A stretch of 64,000 bases of DNA, taken from Mannheimia glucosida (GTDB lineage: Bacteria > Pseudomonadota > Gammaproteobacteria > Enterobacterales > Pasteurellaceae). Below the pieces are notes generated by a model. The model searched no databases and was not told the DNA's origin. It was given only the letters and a program-made list of their open reading frames with translations. This document shows, piece by piece, positions 8,180 through 17,340 of this stretch; within the stretch, counting starts at the first letter, position 1, and every line of letters begins with the position of its first letter. The position numbers were made by a program, and so were the translations under genes. The stretch is taken from NCBI RefSeq assembly GCF_046267875.1, contig NZ_CP176502.1:1984001-2048000 (forward strand), in the 5' to 3' direction.

Positions 8180-8739
8180 TGTTAGAGAATTTACAAGGTA
8201 AATTTTTAATTGCCACGCCGGAAATGGACGATGACTATTTCGAGCGGACGGTGGTCTATATTTGCGAACATAATCCGCAAGGTGCAATGGGAGTAGTAAT
8301 TAACACTCCTACCGATCTGTCGGTTCTAGAGCTGATTACCCGAATGGATTTCCAAATGGCGAACCAGCGTGATTACAAAAAAGACCAAATGGTGTTAAGC
8401 GGTGGGCCGGTAAATCAAGATCGTGGCTTTATTATTCACACCAAAACCGCCAATGATTTTATTCACACTTATCCGATCACCGATAAAATTACGCTCACTA
8501 CCTCCGGTGATGTGTTAGACTCCTTTGGCACACTGGCTTCACCTGAAAAATTTATTGTGTGTTTAGGTTGTTCCACTTGGCGTGGCAGCCAGCTTGAGCA
8601 AGAAATTGCTCAAAATTATTGGATTGTGTCTGATGCGAATGAAAAAACGCTGTTTGAAACCGGTTATTTAGAGCGTTGGGCAGAAGCCTATGAAATGATG
8701 GGGCTTTCAAGCATACCGTCAAGAGCTGGGAGAGCTTAA
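8179..8739 (+). CDS. yqgE: YqgE/AlgH family protein
   Basis: A 186-residue protein starting MLENLQGKFLIATPEM, with the family signature residues: DDDYFERTVVYICEHN, GAMGVVINTP, VLSGGPVNQDRGFIIHT, and FIVCLGCSTWRGSQLEQEI. Biochemical function is not established; it is conserved beside ruvX in many Proteobacteria. The start is chosen because its ATG overlaps the rsmE stop; a longer in-frame extension would run into rsmE. Length is as in E. coli (187). Confidence 0.93.
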   Translation: MLENLQGKFLIATPEMDDDYFERTVVYICEHNPQGAMGVVINTPTDLSVLELITRMDFQMANQRDYKKDQMVLSGGPVNQDRGFIIHTKTANDFIHTYPITDKITLTTSGDVLDSFGTLASPEKFIVCLGCSTWRGSQLEQEIAQNYWIVSDANEKTLFETGYLERWAEAYEMMGLSSIPSRAGRA

Positions 8740-9164
8740 TGACAGAAACCACAACAAAAACCGTGATTGCCTTTGATTTTGGCACAAATAGCATCGGCTG
8801 TGCAGTTGGACAAAGTATTACCGGCACAGCTCAAGGTTTAACTACATTTAAAGCCCAAGACGGTATTCCAAACTGGGAAGAGATCGGAAAACTCTTGCAA
8901 GATTGGAAACCTGATATGCTGGTTGTTGGGCTACCCTTGAATATGGACGGCACAGGGCAGCCTTTAACTCAGCGTGCCAGAAAATTTGCCAATCGCTTAA
9001 ACGGACGTTTTAATCTGCCGGTTGAGCTACAAGATGAACGCCTCACTACTGTTGAAGCAAAAGCGGAAATTTTTTCTCGTGGTGGTTACAAAGCATTAAA
9101 AAAGGATAAAGTGGATTCCATTTCCGCTTGTTTAATTTTAGAAAGTTGGTTTGAGAATCACTAA
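8739..9164 (+). CDS. ruvX: Pre-16S rRNA nuclease / Holliday-junction resolvase-like RuvX (YqgF)
   Basis: A 141-residue RNase-H-fold protein. Visible motifs: AFDFGTNSIGCAVGQ (first catalytic Asp near residue 14), LVVGLPLNMDGT in the middle, QDERLTTVEA (Glu) and DKVDSISACLILESW at the end (last Asp). YqgF processes the 5' end of 16S rRNA. Third member of the rsmE-yqgE-ruvX unit, with start overlapping the yqgE stop. Confidence 0.94.
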   Translation: MTETTTKTVIAFDFGTNSIGCAVGQSITGTAQGLTTFKAQDGIPNWEEIGKLLQDWKPDMLVVGLPLNMDGTGQPLTQRARKFANRLNGRFNLPVELQDERLTTVEAKAEIFSRGGYKALKKDKVDSISACLILESWFENH

Positions 9165-9210
9165 TTTGTAAAAATTTGCCGATTCTTAACCGCTTGTAAA
9201 AGGAAAAATT

Positions 9211-10263
9211 ATGACACATTCCACCAAAACTCTCGTGGCGATAGCCTCCATTATCATTATTCTGGCAGGGATTAAATTATCCAATGAAATTGTTGTGCCA
9301 TTTTTACTTTCGCTATTTATTGCCATTATTTGTTCACCAATGATCAAATTTATGACTAAGCGTAAAGTGCCATTATGGTTAGCTATTACCATCTTACTGA
9401 TTGTCTTTATTTTGGGTTTTACCTTCTTGGCCGGCATTATCAATAGTACCTTGCAAGAATTTACTAATGCTATTCCGCAATACAAAATCCAACTTTCGTC
9501 TAGAATCCAGGTGATTCTAGAACTCGCTCATAGATGGCATATTCCACTTACCCTCTCACAAGAAGAGATTATGAGCAAATTTGACCCAAGCTCAATAATG
9601 AATTTGGTCAGCAAACTGCTAATGGGGCTATCCGGTGCATTATCGAATATTTTTGTGATTTTCTTAGTCGTCATTTTTATGCTATTGGAAATGCCGGTTG
9701 CCAAATATAAATTAGCCCTCGCACTTAGCCCAGATGATGATTTAAGCAACGAAAAAGAGTATATCAACCAAGTGCTTGAAGGCGTGATTGGCTACCTTGG
9801 GGTAAAAACCTTTGTGAGCCTACTCACCGGTGGATTAGTCTGGACTTTGCTTGAAATCCTAGGCGTAGAATATGCAATATTATGGGCAATTCTGACCTTC
9901 CTGCTTAACTACGTCCCGAATATCGGCTCTATTTTGGCGGGAATTCCAATTGTGATTCAAGCCTTGGTACTAAATGGCTTTTCTATAGGATTAGGCACTT
10001 TAATCGGCATTGTCGTGATTAATATGGTCGTAGGTAATGCACTCGAGCCTAAATTAATGGGCAAGAAACTTGGGCTTTCTACCCTTGTAGTGTTCCTCTC
10101 ACTTCTATTTTGGGGTTGGTTACTCGGCACAGTAGGAATGTTACTTTCCGTTCCACTCACGATGGCGTGTAAAGTGGCATTAGAATCCAATAAAGCCACC
10201 CAAAAATATGCCGTATTATTTAGCGATTTAGAAGAAGTACCGAAAGAACAAAAATATCGTTAA
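9211..10263 (+). CDS. tqsA: AI-2E family transporter (TqsA-like)
   Basis: A 350-residue inner-membrane protein with about eight hydrophobic segments. It follows E. coli TqsA closely in order and motifs: IVVPFLLSLFIAII near the start, the NYVPNIGSILAGIP motif around residue 240 and NALEPKLMGKKLGLSTLVVF, LLFWGWLLGTVGMLLSVPL near 300. TqsA exports autoinducer 2; members of this family also include Na+/H+ antiporters, so the substrate is uncertain. Good ribosome binding site (AAAGGAAA). A terminator follows and it appears monocistronic. Confidence 0.87.
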   Translation: MTHSTKTLVAIASIIIILAGIKLSNEIVVPFLLSLFIAIICSPMIKFMTKRKVPLWLAITILLIVFILGFTFLAGIINSTLQEFTNAIPQYKIQLSSRIQVILELAHRWHIPLTLSQEEIMSKFDPSSIMNLVSKLLMGLSGALSNIFVIFLVVIFMLLEMPVAKYKLALALSPDDDLSNEKEYINQVLEGVIGYLGVKTFVSLLTGGLVWTLLEILGVEYAILWAILTFLLNYVPNIGSILAGIPIVIQALVLNGFSIGLGTLIGIVVINMVVGNALEPKLMGKKLGLSTLVVFLSLLFWGWLLGTVGMLLSVPLTMACKVALESNKATQKYAVLFSDLEEVPKEQKYR

Positions 10264-10281
10264 ATTCACTTGACGGAAGCA

Positions 10282-10315
10282 AAAGAGTTGCTAGAATTTG
10301 GCAACTCTTTTTTAT
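10282..10315 (+). terminator. Terminator after tqsA-like gene
   Basis: Perfect 10-bp stem (10282-10291 with 10301-10310) and a T-rich tail. Confidence 0.85.
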
Positions 10316-10344
10316 TTTACATTATAAAATAAATTAGATTGTTC

Positions 10345-10525
10345 GGATGAAGGTAGCTGGAGAGAAATGAATTAACATTTCACCGACGAGGTAAACTCTT
10401 TCAGGTGCAGTGCAAACTGCGGGGACTGTTACTGGACGAACCCTTGGAGAGAGCGGATAAAAATCCGCCGCCGAAGGCGAAAATGCAGCAATGCGTGAAA
10501 CGCTCAGGCAAAAGGACAGGGGAGA
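10345..10525 (+). ncRNA. Tandem glycine riboswitch
   Basis: Two consecutive glycine aptamers are recognisable. Aptamer 1 contains GGAGAG, CACCGACGAGGTAAA, CTCTTTCAGGT and TGGACGAACCCTTGGAGAG. Aptamer 2 follows at once with GCCGCCGAAGGCG, AACGCTCAGGCAAAAGGACAG. The arrangement and conserved bases match the well-known Vibrio gcvT-type tandem element. It precedes an AGCS Na+:alanine/glycine symporter gene, with a USS-containing hairpin between, which is probably the expression platform. Glycine should control expression of the symporter; the direction is not shown by the sequence alone. Confidence 0.95.
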
Positions 10526-10538
10526 AAAGTTATACGAT

Positions 10539-10596
10539 ACAAGCGGTGATTTTTTGCTAATTCTTTGCAAAAAATCTCCGTTTTTTAACCGCTTGT
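10539..10596 (+). terminator. USS-pair hairpin forming the riboswitch expression platform
   Basis: An outer USS inverted repeat (10539-10547 with 10588-10596) encloses a perfect 10-bp hairpin (10548-10557 with 10567-10576) followed by a T run (TCCGTTTTTT). It lies 14 bases after the glycine aptamers and about 50 bases before the symporter start. Confidence 0.7.
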
Positions 10597-10647
10597 CTCT
10601 TGCATTCCTTTTCTTTCCTTGTAAGCAATTTTTACGAGGAACACCAA

Positions 10648-12015
10648 ATGTCTATCGACACTATTCTTAATCAAATCAACAATTTTGTTTGGGGTCCCCC
10701 ACTCCTGCTTTTAATTTCAGGTGTAGGGTTATATTTAACCTTTTCACTCAAAGGTATTCAATTAAGCCAACTCGGACGAGCCTTTCGCTATATGTTCAAG
10801 CCGGAAAAAGGCAAAGGGCAATCGGGCGATATTTCGGCTTTTGCCGCCCTTTCCACTGCCCTAGCAGCTACTATCGGCACGGGGAATATTGTCGGCGTGG
10901 CAACCGCCATTCATTCGGGCGGACCGGGAGCATTATTTTGGATGTGGCTCATTGCCCTATTTGGTATGGCAACAAAATATGCCGAAGGCTTATTGGCAAT
11001 TAAATATCGTACTAAAGATAGAGCCGGATTTGTGGCTGGCGGTCCGATGTACTATATCGAACTGGGAATGGGCAAAAAATGGCGTTGGCTCGCTAAAGCT
11101 TTTGCGTTTTTTGGCGTATTGGTTGCATTGTTTGGCATCGGCACATTCCCCCAAGTGAATGGCATTACCCACGCCCTAGAAAGCACCTTTGATGTACCGA
11201 TTATCTTCAGTGCGATTATTTTAACCCTCGTTGTCACTGCAATTATTTTAGGGGGAGTCAGACGAATTTCTAAAATTGCAACCGTTGTTGTACCATTTAT
11301 GGCTATTGGGTATGTCATCGCAGCTTTATCCGTCATTCTACTGAATATGGAAAAAGTCCCACAAGCAATTGTTACCATTGTACATGCAGCTTTTAACCCA
11401 CAAGCGGCATTAGGCGGGGCGGTTGGTTTCACCGTCATGCAAGCGATTCAATTAGGGGTTGCACGTGGTATTTTCTCAAATGAATCAGGATTAGGCTCTG
11501 CCCCCATCGCCGCCGCTGCCGCTCAAACCAAAGAGCCGGTACGCCAAGGCTTAATTTCAATGACCGGTACGTTCTTAGACACCATTATCGTCTGCACTAT
11601 GACCGGCTTAGTGATTGTTATTTCTGGAGCTTGGGCAGGTGATGTCAAAGGAGCAGAACTCACCACTACCGCCTTTACTCAAGGTTTAAACAGCTCATTC
11701 GGTGCGGTGATTGTTACAGTTGGTTTAGTCTTCTTCGCCTTTACCACCATTTTAGGCTGGTGCTACTATGGCGAACGCTGTTTTGTCTATCTCACTCGAG
11801 GTCGCACCCAATACATTAAATTGTACCGCTTGCTGTTTATTGCACTCATCGCCTCTGCTCCATTTTTACAACTCGATACAATTTGGACGCTGGCAGACAT
11901 CGTGAACGGCTTAATGGCATTCCCGAATTTAATCGCATTGATTGCCTTACGCAAAGTGATTATTAGGGAAACAAAAGATTTCTTCGCCCGCCTTAAAACA
12001 GGCGAAACCGAATAA
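10648..12015 (+). CDS. AGCS family Na+/alanine-glycine symporter
   Basis: A 455-residue membrane protein, about 10-11 hydrophobic helices. AGCS motifs: GPPLLLLISGVGLYLTFSL near the start, LSTALAATIGTGNIVGVATAI, GPGALFWMWLIALFGMATKYAE, GGPMYYIELG, then ARGIFSNESGLGSAPIAAAA and LDTIIVCTMTG. It takes up alanine or glycine with Na+. The start is set at ATG 10648 with ACGAGGA eight bases upstream; an ATG 48 bases earlier lies just past the terminator and has no site. Control by the upstream tandem glycine riboswitch points to glycine as a physiological substrate. Confidence 0.93.
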   Translation: MSIDTILNQINNFVWGPPLLLLISGVGLYLTFSLKGIQLSQLGRAFRYMFKPEKGKGQSGDISAFAALSTALAATIGTGNIVGVATAIHSGGPGALFWMWLIALFGMATKYAEGLLAIKYRTKDRAGFVAGGPMYYIELGMGKKWRWLAKAFAFFGVLVALFGIGTFPQVNGITHALESTFDVPIIFSAIILTLVVTAIILGGVRRISKIATVVVPFMAIGYVIAALSVILLNMEKVPQAIVTIVHAAFNPQAALGGAVGFTVMQAIQLGVARGIFSNESGLGSAPIAAAAAQTKEPVRQGLISMTGTFLDTIIVCTMTGLVIVISGAWAGDVKGAELTTTAFTQGLNSSFGAVIVTVGLVFFAFTTILGWCYYGERCFVYLTRGRTQYIKLYRLLFIALIASAPFLQLDTIWTLADIVNGLMAFPNLIALIALRKVIIRETKDFFARLKTGETE

Positions 12016-12028
12016 AAAATGATAGAAT

Positions 12029-12054
12029 GAGGGCTAATTAGCCCTCTCTTTTTT
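12029..12054 (+). terminator. Terminator after the symporter
   Basis: Perfect palindrome with arms GAGGGCTAA and TTAGCCCTC followed by TCTTTTTT, immediately ahead of the nuclease start. Confidence 0.85.
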
Positions 12055-12059
12055 GATAA

Positions 12060-12728
12060 ATGAAATACCTTTATACCTTAATTTTTAGCTTATTTTTCTC
12101 ATCGGTATATGCCGCCGAACGCCAGTTACAATGCAAAGTCGTTGGCATTAGCGATGGCGACACCCTCACTTGTTTGGTCAATAAAACACCACTAAAAATA
12201 AGGCTACAACATATTGATGCCCCCGAACAAGCGCAGCCTTACGGCAACAAAGCCAAACAAGCTCTGGCTCAATTCGTGTTTCAACAAAACATTACTGCCA
12301 TAGTTTCAGGCTATGATCGTTACCAGCGACTACTTGCCACCCTCTATTTAAACGGCAAAAACATCAACTTAGCCTTAGTGGAAAACGGTATGGCATGGGC
12401 TTACACCACAAAGCGGGAATATATCGAAGCACAAGATCAAGCACAGCAAGCTAAAATCGGCTTATGGCAGGACAAATTCCCGATTAACCCGAGCCAATGG
12501 CGAAAAACACACGCCTCAACCTTACCACAAGCGGTCAAAAAATCGGAAAATATTACAATTCCGCCACCAACGATTGATTGCCAAGTTAAATTAAGTTGTA
12601 ACCAAATCAGCAATTACGCACAGGCAAAACACTACTTTCAACAATGTGGCTGGAAAGAGCTAGACGGCAACAACGACGGCATTCCGTGCAATAAACTTTA
12701 TCGGCAAGAACAGAAAAATAGGAATTAA
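12060..12728 (+). CDS. Secreted thermonuclease-like nuclease with excalibur domain
   Basis: A 222-residue protein with an N-terminal signal peptide (cleavage near VYAA, residue 19). The SNase domain shows GDGDTL-like DGDTLTC (32-38), RLQHIDAPE with the catalytic Arg and Asp, YDRYQRLLATLY, and NLALVENGMAWAY. After a linker, the C-terminal part (about 165-222) is an excalibur-type motif ending LDGNNDGIPC with paired cysteines. It is expected to act outside the cytoplasm as a Ca2+-dependent nuclease. It carries an uptake signal at 12529, which is suggestive given a DNA-uptake lifestyle. It starts six bases after a terminator and its stop is 3 bases before csdA. Confidence 0.88.
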   Translation: MKYLYTLIFSLFFSSVYAAERQLQCKVVGISDGDTLTCLVNKTPLKIRLQHIDAPEQAQPYGNKAKQALAQFVFQQNITAIVSGYDRYQRLLATLYLNGKNINLALVENGMAWAYTTKREYIEAQDQAQQAKIGLWQDKFPINPSQWRKTHASTLPQAVKKSENITIPPPTIDCQVKLSCNQISNYAQAKHYFQQCGWKELDGNNDGIPCNKLYRQEQKNRN

Positions 12729-12731
12729 TTT

Positions 12732-13928
12732 ATGCCTAACACCCAATTTCGCACCCATTTCCCTTTTTTTGAAAAATCTGACGGCTGGACGTATTTAGAT
12801 TCTGCCGCTACAACGCTGAAACCTGATGTGCTGATTCAAACAACAAACGAATTTTATGCCTCTGCCGGTTCGGTGCATCGCAGTCAGTATGATTTACCAC
12901 AAACCGAGCAATATGAATTAGCTCGTGATTTGGTCATGAAACGCTTTAATGTGGAAACTCGTGAGGCGGTAATTTGGACCAGCGGCACAACCCAAAGCAT
13001 TAACACCGTGGCTTATGGCTTGGAGCATCAAATTGCAGAAGGTGATGAAATTGTGATTTCAGTAGCGGAACATCACGCTAATTTTATTCCTTGGCAGCAG
13101 TTGGCACAGCGTACAGGAGCGAAACTCGTGGTGTTGCCACTTAATGATAAGTATGAAATTGAGCTGGAAACCCTTAAAAATGCGTTATCGGAAAAAACCA
13201 AAATTGTTGCATTTAATTTAGTTTCTAACGTAACAGGAGTTCGCCAGCCAGCGGAACAAATAATCCCGCTTATCCGCCAATCTTGCTCTGCTAAAATTGT
13301 GTTAGATATTGCTCAAGCAGTTTGCTCAGAGCAAGTGGATGTTCAGAAATTAGATGCAGATTTCTACGCTTTCTCCGCCCATAAAATGTATGGTCCAAAC
13401 GGTGTGGGTGTGCTAACCGGCAAATTGCAAAGTTTGGAGCAAATTCGACCGCTTGTATTTGGCGGTAAAATGCTGAAAAACATTACGGAAAGTGAATTAA
13501 CTGTGGCAGAGTTACCTTATCGCTTGGAAGCCGGCACGCCGAATATCGCCGGCATTATCGGCTTTGGGCAAGTGCTAGCTTGGCTCGAAAAATGGGATTT
13601 TGTAGATCTTAATCGTCAGCTTTATGACTTGGCTGAATACACCCGCAAGCGGTTAAATTCTTATCAAAATTTGCAAATTATCGGGCAACAAAATGCACCG
13701 ACTATTAGCTTTGTGGTGAAAAATCAGCACCCTGCCGATATTGCCGCTTTCTTAACCCAAAGTAAAATTGCGATCCGCCAAGGGGAGCATTGTGCCAAGC
13801 CTTATTTACGCCATTTAGAAGAGGTCGGAACAGTCCGACTTTCACTTGCCCATTACAATAATCAACAAGATGTTGAGCATTTTTTCAACGCTCTAGATTT
13901 TACCCTTGAAATTTTGCAAGAAAGCTAA
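12732..13928 (+). CDS. csdA: Cysteine desulfurase CsdA/SufS family
   Basis: A 398-residue PLP enzyme of aminotransferase class V, group II. The PLP lysine is K218 in SAHKMYGPNG; the phosphate loop SGTTQSIN is at 84-91; histidine stacking HH at 114-115; the catalytic Cys is C354 in RQGEHCAKP. It removes sulfur from cysteine as a persulfide. CsdA and SufS are hard to separate by eye; no suf genes are adjacent, so CsdA is preferred. No CsdE neighbour is present. Starts 3 bases after the nuclease stop and may be co-transcribed with it. Confidence 0.9.
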   Translation: MPNTQFRTHFPFFEKSDGWTYLDSAATTLKPDVLIQTTNEFYASAGSVHRSQYDLPQTEQYELARDLVMKRFNVETREAVIWTSGTTQSINTVAYGLEHQIAEGDEIVISVAEHHANFIPWQQLAQRTGAKLVVLPLNDKYEIELETLKNALSEKTKIVAFNLVSNVTGVRQPAEQIIPLIRQSCSAKIVLDIAQAVCSEQVDVQKLDADFYAFSAHKMYGPNGVGVLTGKLQSLEQIRPLVFGGKMLKNITESELTVAELPYRLEAGTPNIAGIIGFGQVLAWLEKWDFVDLNRQLYDLAEYTRKRLNSYQNLQIIGQQNAPTISFVVKNQHPADIAAFLTQSKIAIRQGEHCAKPYLRHLEEVGTVRLSLAHYNNQQDVEHFFNALDFTLEILQES

Positions 13929-13936
13929 GCTAAATC

Positions 13937-13957
13937 AAAAAAATACGTATTTTTTAG
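13937..13957 (+). terminator. A+T-rich palindrome after csdA
   Basis: Perfect palindrome AAAATACGTATTTT followed by TTAG. It is a weak terminator candidate without a GC stem. Confidence 0.3.
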
Positions 13958-14034
13958 TAGAACGAAAAGGCTGAATATTGTAACCTTGCACCAGTTTCCA
14001 ATTTAACTTTAATTTATCAACAAGGTGTTTTTAA

Positions 14035-15009
14035 ATGAGTAAAAAAATCAAAAAAATTGCAGTATTAACCAGTGGTGGTGATGCACCAGGAATGAACGCG
14101 GCAATCCGTGGTGTGGTTCGTACCGCACTTAATGAAGGTTTAGAGGTTTGTGGTATTCAAGACGGCTACTATGGGCTTTACCACGATAAAGTGATCCCAC
14201 TTGACCGCCGTTCCGTGTCTGAAACCATCAACCGAGGCGGTACATTCTTAGGTTCTGCCCGCTTCCCTGATTTTAAAAGACCAGAAGTTCGCAAACATTG
14301 TGTTGAAACCTTAAAAAAATACAGCATTGATGCATTAGTGGTTATTGGTGGCGATGGTTCTTATATGGGGGCTAAATTATTAACCGAAGAATTTGGCTAC
14401 CCTTGTATCGGTATTCCGGGTACGATTGACAATGATATTGTGGGAACAGACTACACCATCGGCTATCAAACTGCCCTTGAAACCGCATTAGATGCGATTG
14501 ACCGCCTGCGTGATACTTCAAGTTCACACCAACGTATTTCGATTGTGGAAATTATGGGTCGCCACTGTGGTGATTTAACCCTAAGTGCTGCCCTCGCCGG
14601 TGGTTGCGAATATGTGATCGTACCGGAAAAAGGCCTAGATAAAGATGCATTAATGCGAAGCATTGAAGAAGGTTTCCACAAAGGTAAACGCCATTCAATT
14701 ATTGCAATTACAGAATTGATGACCGATGTTCACGCATTAGCGAAAGAAATTGAAGCCCGTTTTGGCAATGAAACCCGTGCAACCGTATTAGGTCATATTC
14801 AACGTGGTGGTTCGCCTTGTGCCTTCGACCGTATTTTGGCCTCCCGTATGGGCGTCTATGCGGTGGAATTATTACTGCAAGGCTTTGGCGGTCACTGTGT
14901 CGGTATTCAAAACGAGCAGCTGGTTCACCACGATATTATTGATGCGATCAATAATATGCGTCGTCCATTCAAAGAAGAATTATTTGAAGCCTCTAGAAAA
15001 TTATTCTAA
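14035..15009 (+). CDS. pfkA: ATP-dependent 6-phosphofructokinase PfkA
   Basis: A 324-residue enzyme committing fructose-6-phosphate to glycolysis. Motifs: LTSGGDAPGMNA (11-22), the GGDGS ATP loop near 104, PGTIDNDI with the catalytic Asp near 129, and MGRHCGDL near 171; the effector-site region KRHSIIAITE is also present. Length equals E. coli PfkA (320). The ribosome binding site AAGGTG is eight bases before ATG. A terminator follows. Confidence 0.97.
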   Translation: MSKKIKKIAVLTSGGDAPGMNAAIRGVVRTALNEGLEVCGIQDGYYGLYHDKVIPLDRRSVSETINRGGTFLGSARFPDFKRPEVRKHCVETLKKYSIDALVVIGGDGSYMGAKLLTEEFGYPCIGIPGTIDNDIVGTDYTIGYQTALETALDAIDRLRDTSSSHQRISIVEIMGRHCGDLTLSAALAGGCEYVIVPEKGLDKDALMRSIEEGFHKGKRHSIIAITELMTDVHALAKEIEARFGNETRATVLGHIQRGGSPCAFDRILASRMGVYAVELLLQGFGGHCVGIQNEQLVHHDIIDAINNMRRPFKEELFEASRKLF

Positions 15010-15024
15010 CTTTTCTTACAATTT

Positions 15025-15051
15025 AAAGGCGGCTGTTTAGTCGCCTTTTTA
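15025..15051 (+). terminator. Terminator after pfkA
   Basis: Stem AAAGGCG (15025-15031) with CGCCTTT (15042-15048), followed by TT ATTT. Confidence 0.8.
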
Positions 15052-15076
15052 TTTGCCACATTAAGAGGGAAATTGA

Positions 15077-15784
15077 ATGTTCAAAGAAAAACCCGTTATA
15101 TCCAACCAACACGGTGCATTAGCAATGGCAATGTTGCCGTTTCTCTACGCCGTTATTGAAAGTGGTTTTACCGCTTTGCATATTTTCTTTGGGCTGTCGT
15201 GGCTATTTCTCTACTTCTTTTCCTACCCTTTTCTCTCGCTTTTTAGTAAAAAGCCAACTGAACGCAATAAAAAATGGGCGAAAATCTACTTTAGCTTAAG
15301 CCTGCTGTTTGCCTTACCGGTGATCTACGCTCAGCCTTCGATTTTGCAATTTTTACCGATAATTCTACCGCTTGGGTTAGTACAAGTTCACTACGCCAAA
15401 CAAAAGGATGAACGCAATTTATGGAATGATATTGCCGGCATTCTAACCTTTGGCATAATGGGAATGGCAGCTTATTATCTGGTGACAACACAATATCAGT
15501 TTGAGATTCTGCTCCACCCAACCCTATTTTTTATTGCCACCACTTTCTATATAAAGAGTATAGTGCGAGAGCGAAGAAACCCAATTTATATGGAAATCAG
15601 CATTGCAATACACTTGGTTTTGGCAATGTTTTACATTCTCTGCTCTCTACAAGCGGTCTTTTTTGCTTATTTAATTGCAACTGTTCGAGCCATTATTGTG
15701 CCAAGCTTTGGCTGGAATGTTAAACAAGTTGGCATGCTTGAATTTCCTGTTATCCTACTCTTTTTAGCAAGCCTCATTTGGTAA
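15077..15784 (+). CDS. YwiC-like membrane protein
   Basis: A 235-residue polytopic membrane protein with about seven hydrophobic segments. The opening ISNQHGALAMAMLPFL matches the YwiC-like family signature SxQHGAWAML-x-xPF. The rest is hydrophobic with a short charged loop KKPTERNKKWAK near residue 58 and YAKQKDERNLWND near 112. The family has no settled function; in Bacillus YwiC sits near nar genes. An uptake signal lies inside the gene near 15650. It starts 67 bases after the pfkA stop, beyond a terminator. Confidence 0.75.
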   Translation: MFKEKPVISNQHGALAMAMLPFLYAVIESGFTALHIFFGLSWLFLYFFSYPFLSLFSKKPTERNKKWAKIYFSLSLLFALPVIYAQPSILQFLPIILPLGLVQVHYAKQKDERNLWNDIAGILTFGIMGMAAYYLVTTQYQFEILLHPTLFFIATTFYIKSIVRERRNPIYMEISIAIHLVLAMFYILCSLQAVFFAYLIATVRAIIVPSFGWNVKQVGMLEFPVILLFLASLIW

Positions 15785-15787
15785 CAA

Positions 15788-15818
15788 ATTGCACCTTAAT
15801 CAATCATTAAGGTGCAAT
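15788..15818. terminator. Hairpin between convergent ywiC-like gene and thiI
   Basis: Perfect 13-bp stem (15788-15800 with 15806-15818) with loop CAATC. Neither strand has a long T tail, so it is a bidirectional but possibly weak terminator. Confidence 0.55.
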
Positions 15819-15826
15819 CAAAACCA

Positions 15827-17278
15827 TTATTTCACTCGAAACACTTTTACATTGCTGTAGCCATTCTCTTTCAAATAAAGAGCCTGTAGTTTACTCATTA
15901 CCCCACGTTGGCAATAGAGCAAGTAGGTTTTGCTTTGGTCAAGTGTGCTAAACTGGCTGGAAAGTTTATAAAACGGGAGTTCTTTCACTTGTACTCCCTC
16001 CAAACGGAATGGAGCTTCATCCACTTCTTCAGGGCTGCGAATATCCAGCACAACATCGTTTTCGCTCAATTCTGTTGTGGTTTCAACCGAAACAACCTCT
16101 TTTTCTGTTTGTTGAGCAATCTCACGAATATCTAAATAACTTGCTGTTTGAACTGCTTGTTCCAGTACCTCAAAATTAAAGTTGCCTTCTTCTTCCAAGA
16201 TTTTTGCTTCGATCGCTTTAACCGTTGGATTTTTAGAAATTACTCCACAGAACTCCGGCATTGATTTAGCAATATCGTCAGTGCCAATCGCTTTTGCCAT
16301 TGCAATAATCTGCTCTTTATCGTGAGTGATGAGCGGACGTAATACCAGCGTATCTGATGCCTTATCAATTAAACGTAAATTAGTCAGTGTTTGACTCGAG
16401 ACCTGTCCTAACGCCTCACCGGTCACAATCGCTTGAATATCAAAACGCTCGGCAATACGGCTTGCCGCCCGTACCATCATACGTTTTAATACCACGCCCA
16501 TTTGTCCGTTATCGACTTTTTCTAAAATCTCACCCACTACATTTTCAAAATTAATGGCGACAAAACGGACTTTATGTGAGGTACTATAACGGCTCCAAAT
16601 ATGATATGCCATCTGTTTCACGCCAATTTCGTGTGCAGCTCCGCCTAAATTGAAGAAACAGTAATGCACACGAGAACCACGACGGATTAACATATAGCTC
16701 GATACACCCGAATCAAAACCACCCGAAATCAATGACAACACATCTTCTTGTGTGCCGATTGGATACCCACCTAACCCTTCGTGGCGAGCTTTAATCAGCA
16801 ACATTTTATCGTGTTCAATATCAATTCTGACCGTCACATCAGGGTTGGTTAATTTCACTTTCGCTGTTTCAATCCGCTGATTCAACCCACCACCGACATA
16901 ACGTTCTACATCAAGCGAACGGAAATCGTGCTTTCCTTTACGGCGAACACGCACGCTAAACGTTTTACCTTCAAGATCGGCTTTAACCGCAGCATAAGTC
17001 TGCTCAAAAATATCGTGCATATCCGTAAAAGGGGTTTCCTCCACTTCTAAAATATGGTGAATACCCGGCGTGCGTTTAAGCAAATCCAACACTAAGGCTG
17101 TTTCTTCCTCCACTTTCGCCCGTACTTCAATAAAGTCCCAATGGCGAACCACAGACACATTTTCGGTCTCTTTTAATAATACGTTGCGAATATTTGAGGT
17201 TAAAATTTTGATAAAGCGTTTTCGAACAGAATCGCTTTTAATCATAATTTCAGGGAAAAGTTTGATGATAAATTTCAT
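15827..17278 (-). CDS. thiI: tRNA uridine 4-sulfurtransferase ThiI
   Basis: A 483-residue enzyme. Start chosen at MKFIIKLFPEIMIKS, which matches E. coli ThiI; an upstream in-frame start adds eight residues without a site. Domains in order: N-terminal ferredoxin-like domain, THUMP domain (about 60-165), PP-loop ATP pyrophosphatase with SGGFDSGVSSYML near 190, and a C-terminal rhodanese domain with the persulfide Cys in LLYCQRGVMSK near residue 457. It makes 4-thiouridine in tRNA and supplies sulfur for the thiazole of thiamine. It ends convergently with the YwiC-like gene. Confidence 0.97.
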   Translation of the reverse strand: MKFIIKLFPEIMIKSDSVRKRFIKILTSNIRNVLLKETENVSVVRHWDFIEVRAKVEEETALVLDLLKRTPGIHHILEVEETPFTDMHDIFEQTYAAVKADLEGKTFSVRVRRKGKHDFRSLDVERYVGGGLNQRIETAKVKLTNPDVTVRIDIEHDKMLLIKARHEGLGGYPIGTQEDVLSLISGGFDSGVSSYMLIRRGSRVHYCFFNLGGAAHEIGVKQMAYHIWSRYSTSHKVRFVAINFENVVGEILEKVDNGQMGVVLKRMMVRAASRIAERFDIQAIVTGEALGQVSSQTLTNLRLIDKASDTLVLRPLITHDKEQIIAMAKAIGTDDIAKSMPEFCGVISKNPTVKAIEAKILEEEGNFNFEVLEQAVQTASYLDIREIAQQTEKEVVSVETTTELSENDVVLDIRSPEEVDEAPFRLEGVQVKELPFYKLSSQFSTLDQSKTYLLYCQRGVMSKLQALYLKENGYSNVKVFRVK

Positions 17279-17340
17279 ATTTAAATAAGAATAGTGTGAC
17301 AAAAATGGCGAGTATTTTAGCCTTTTCTGCTGAAAAAGCC

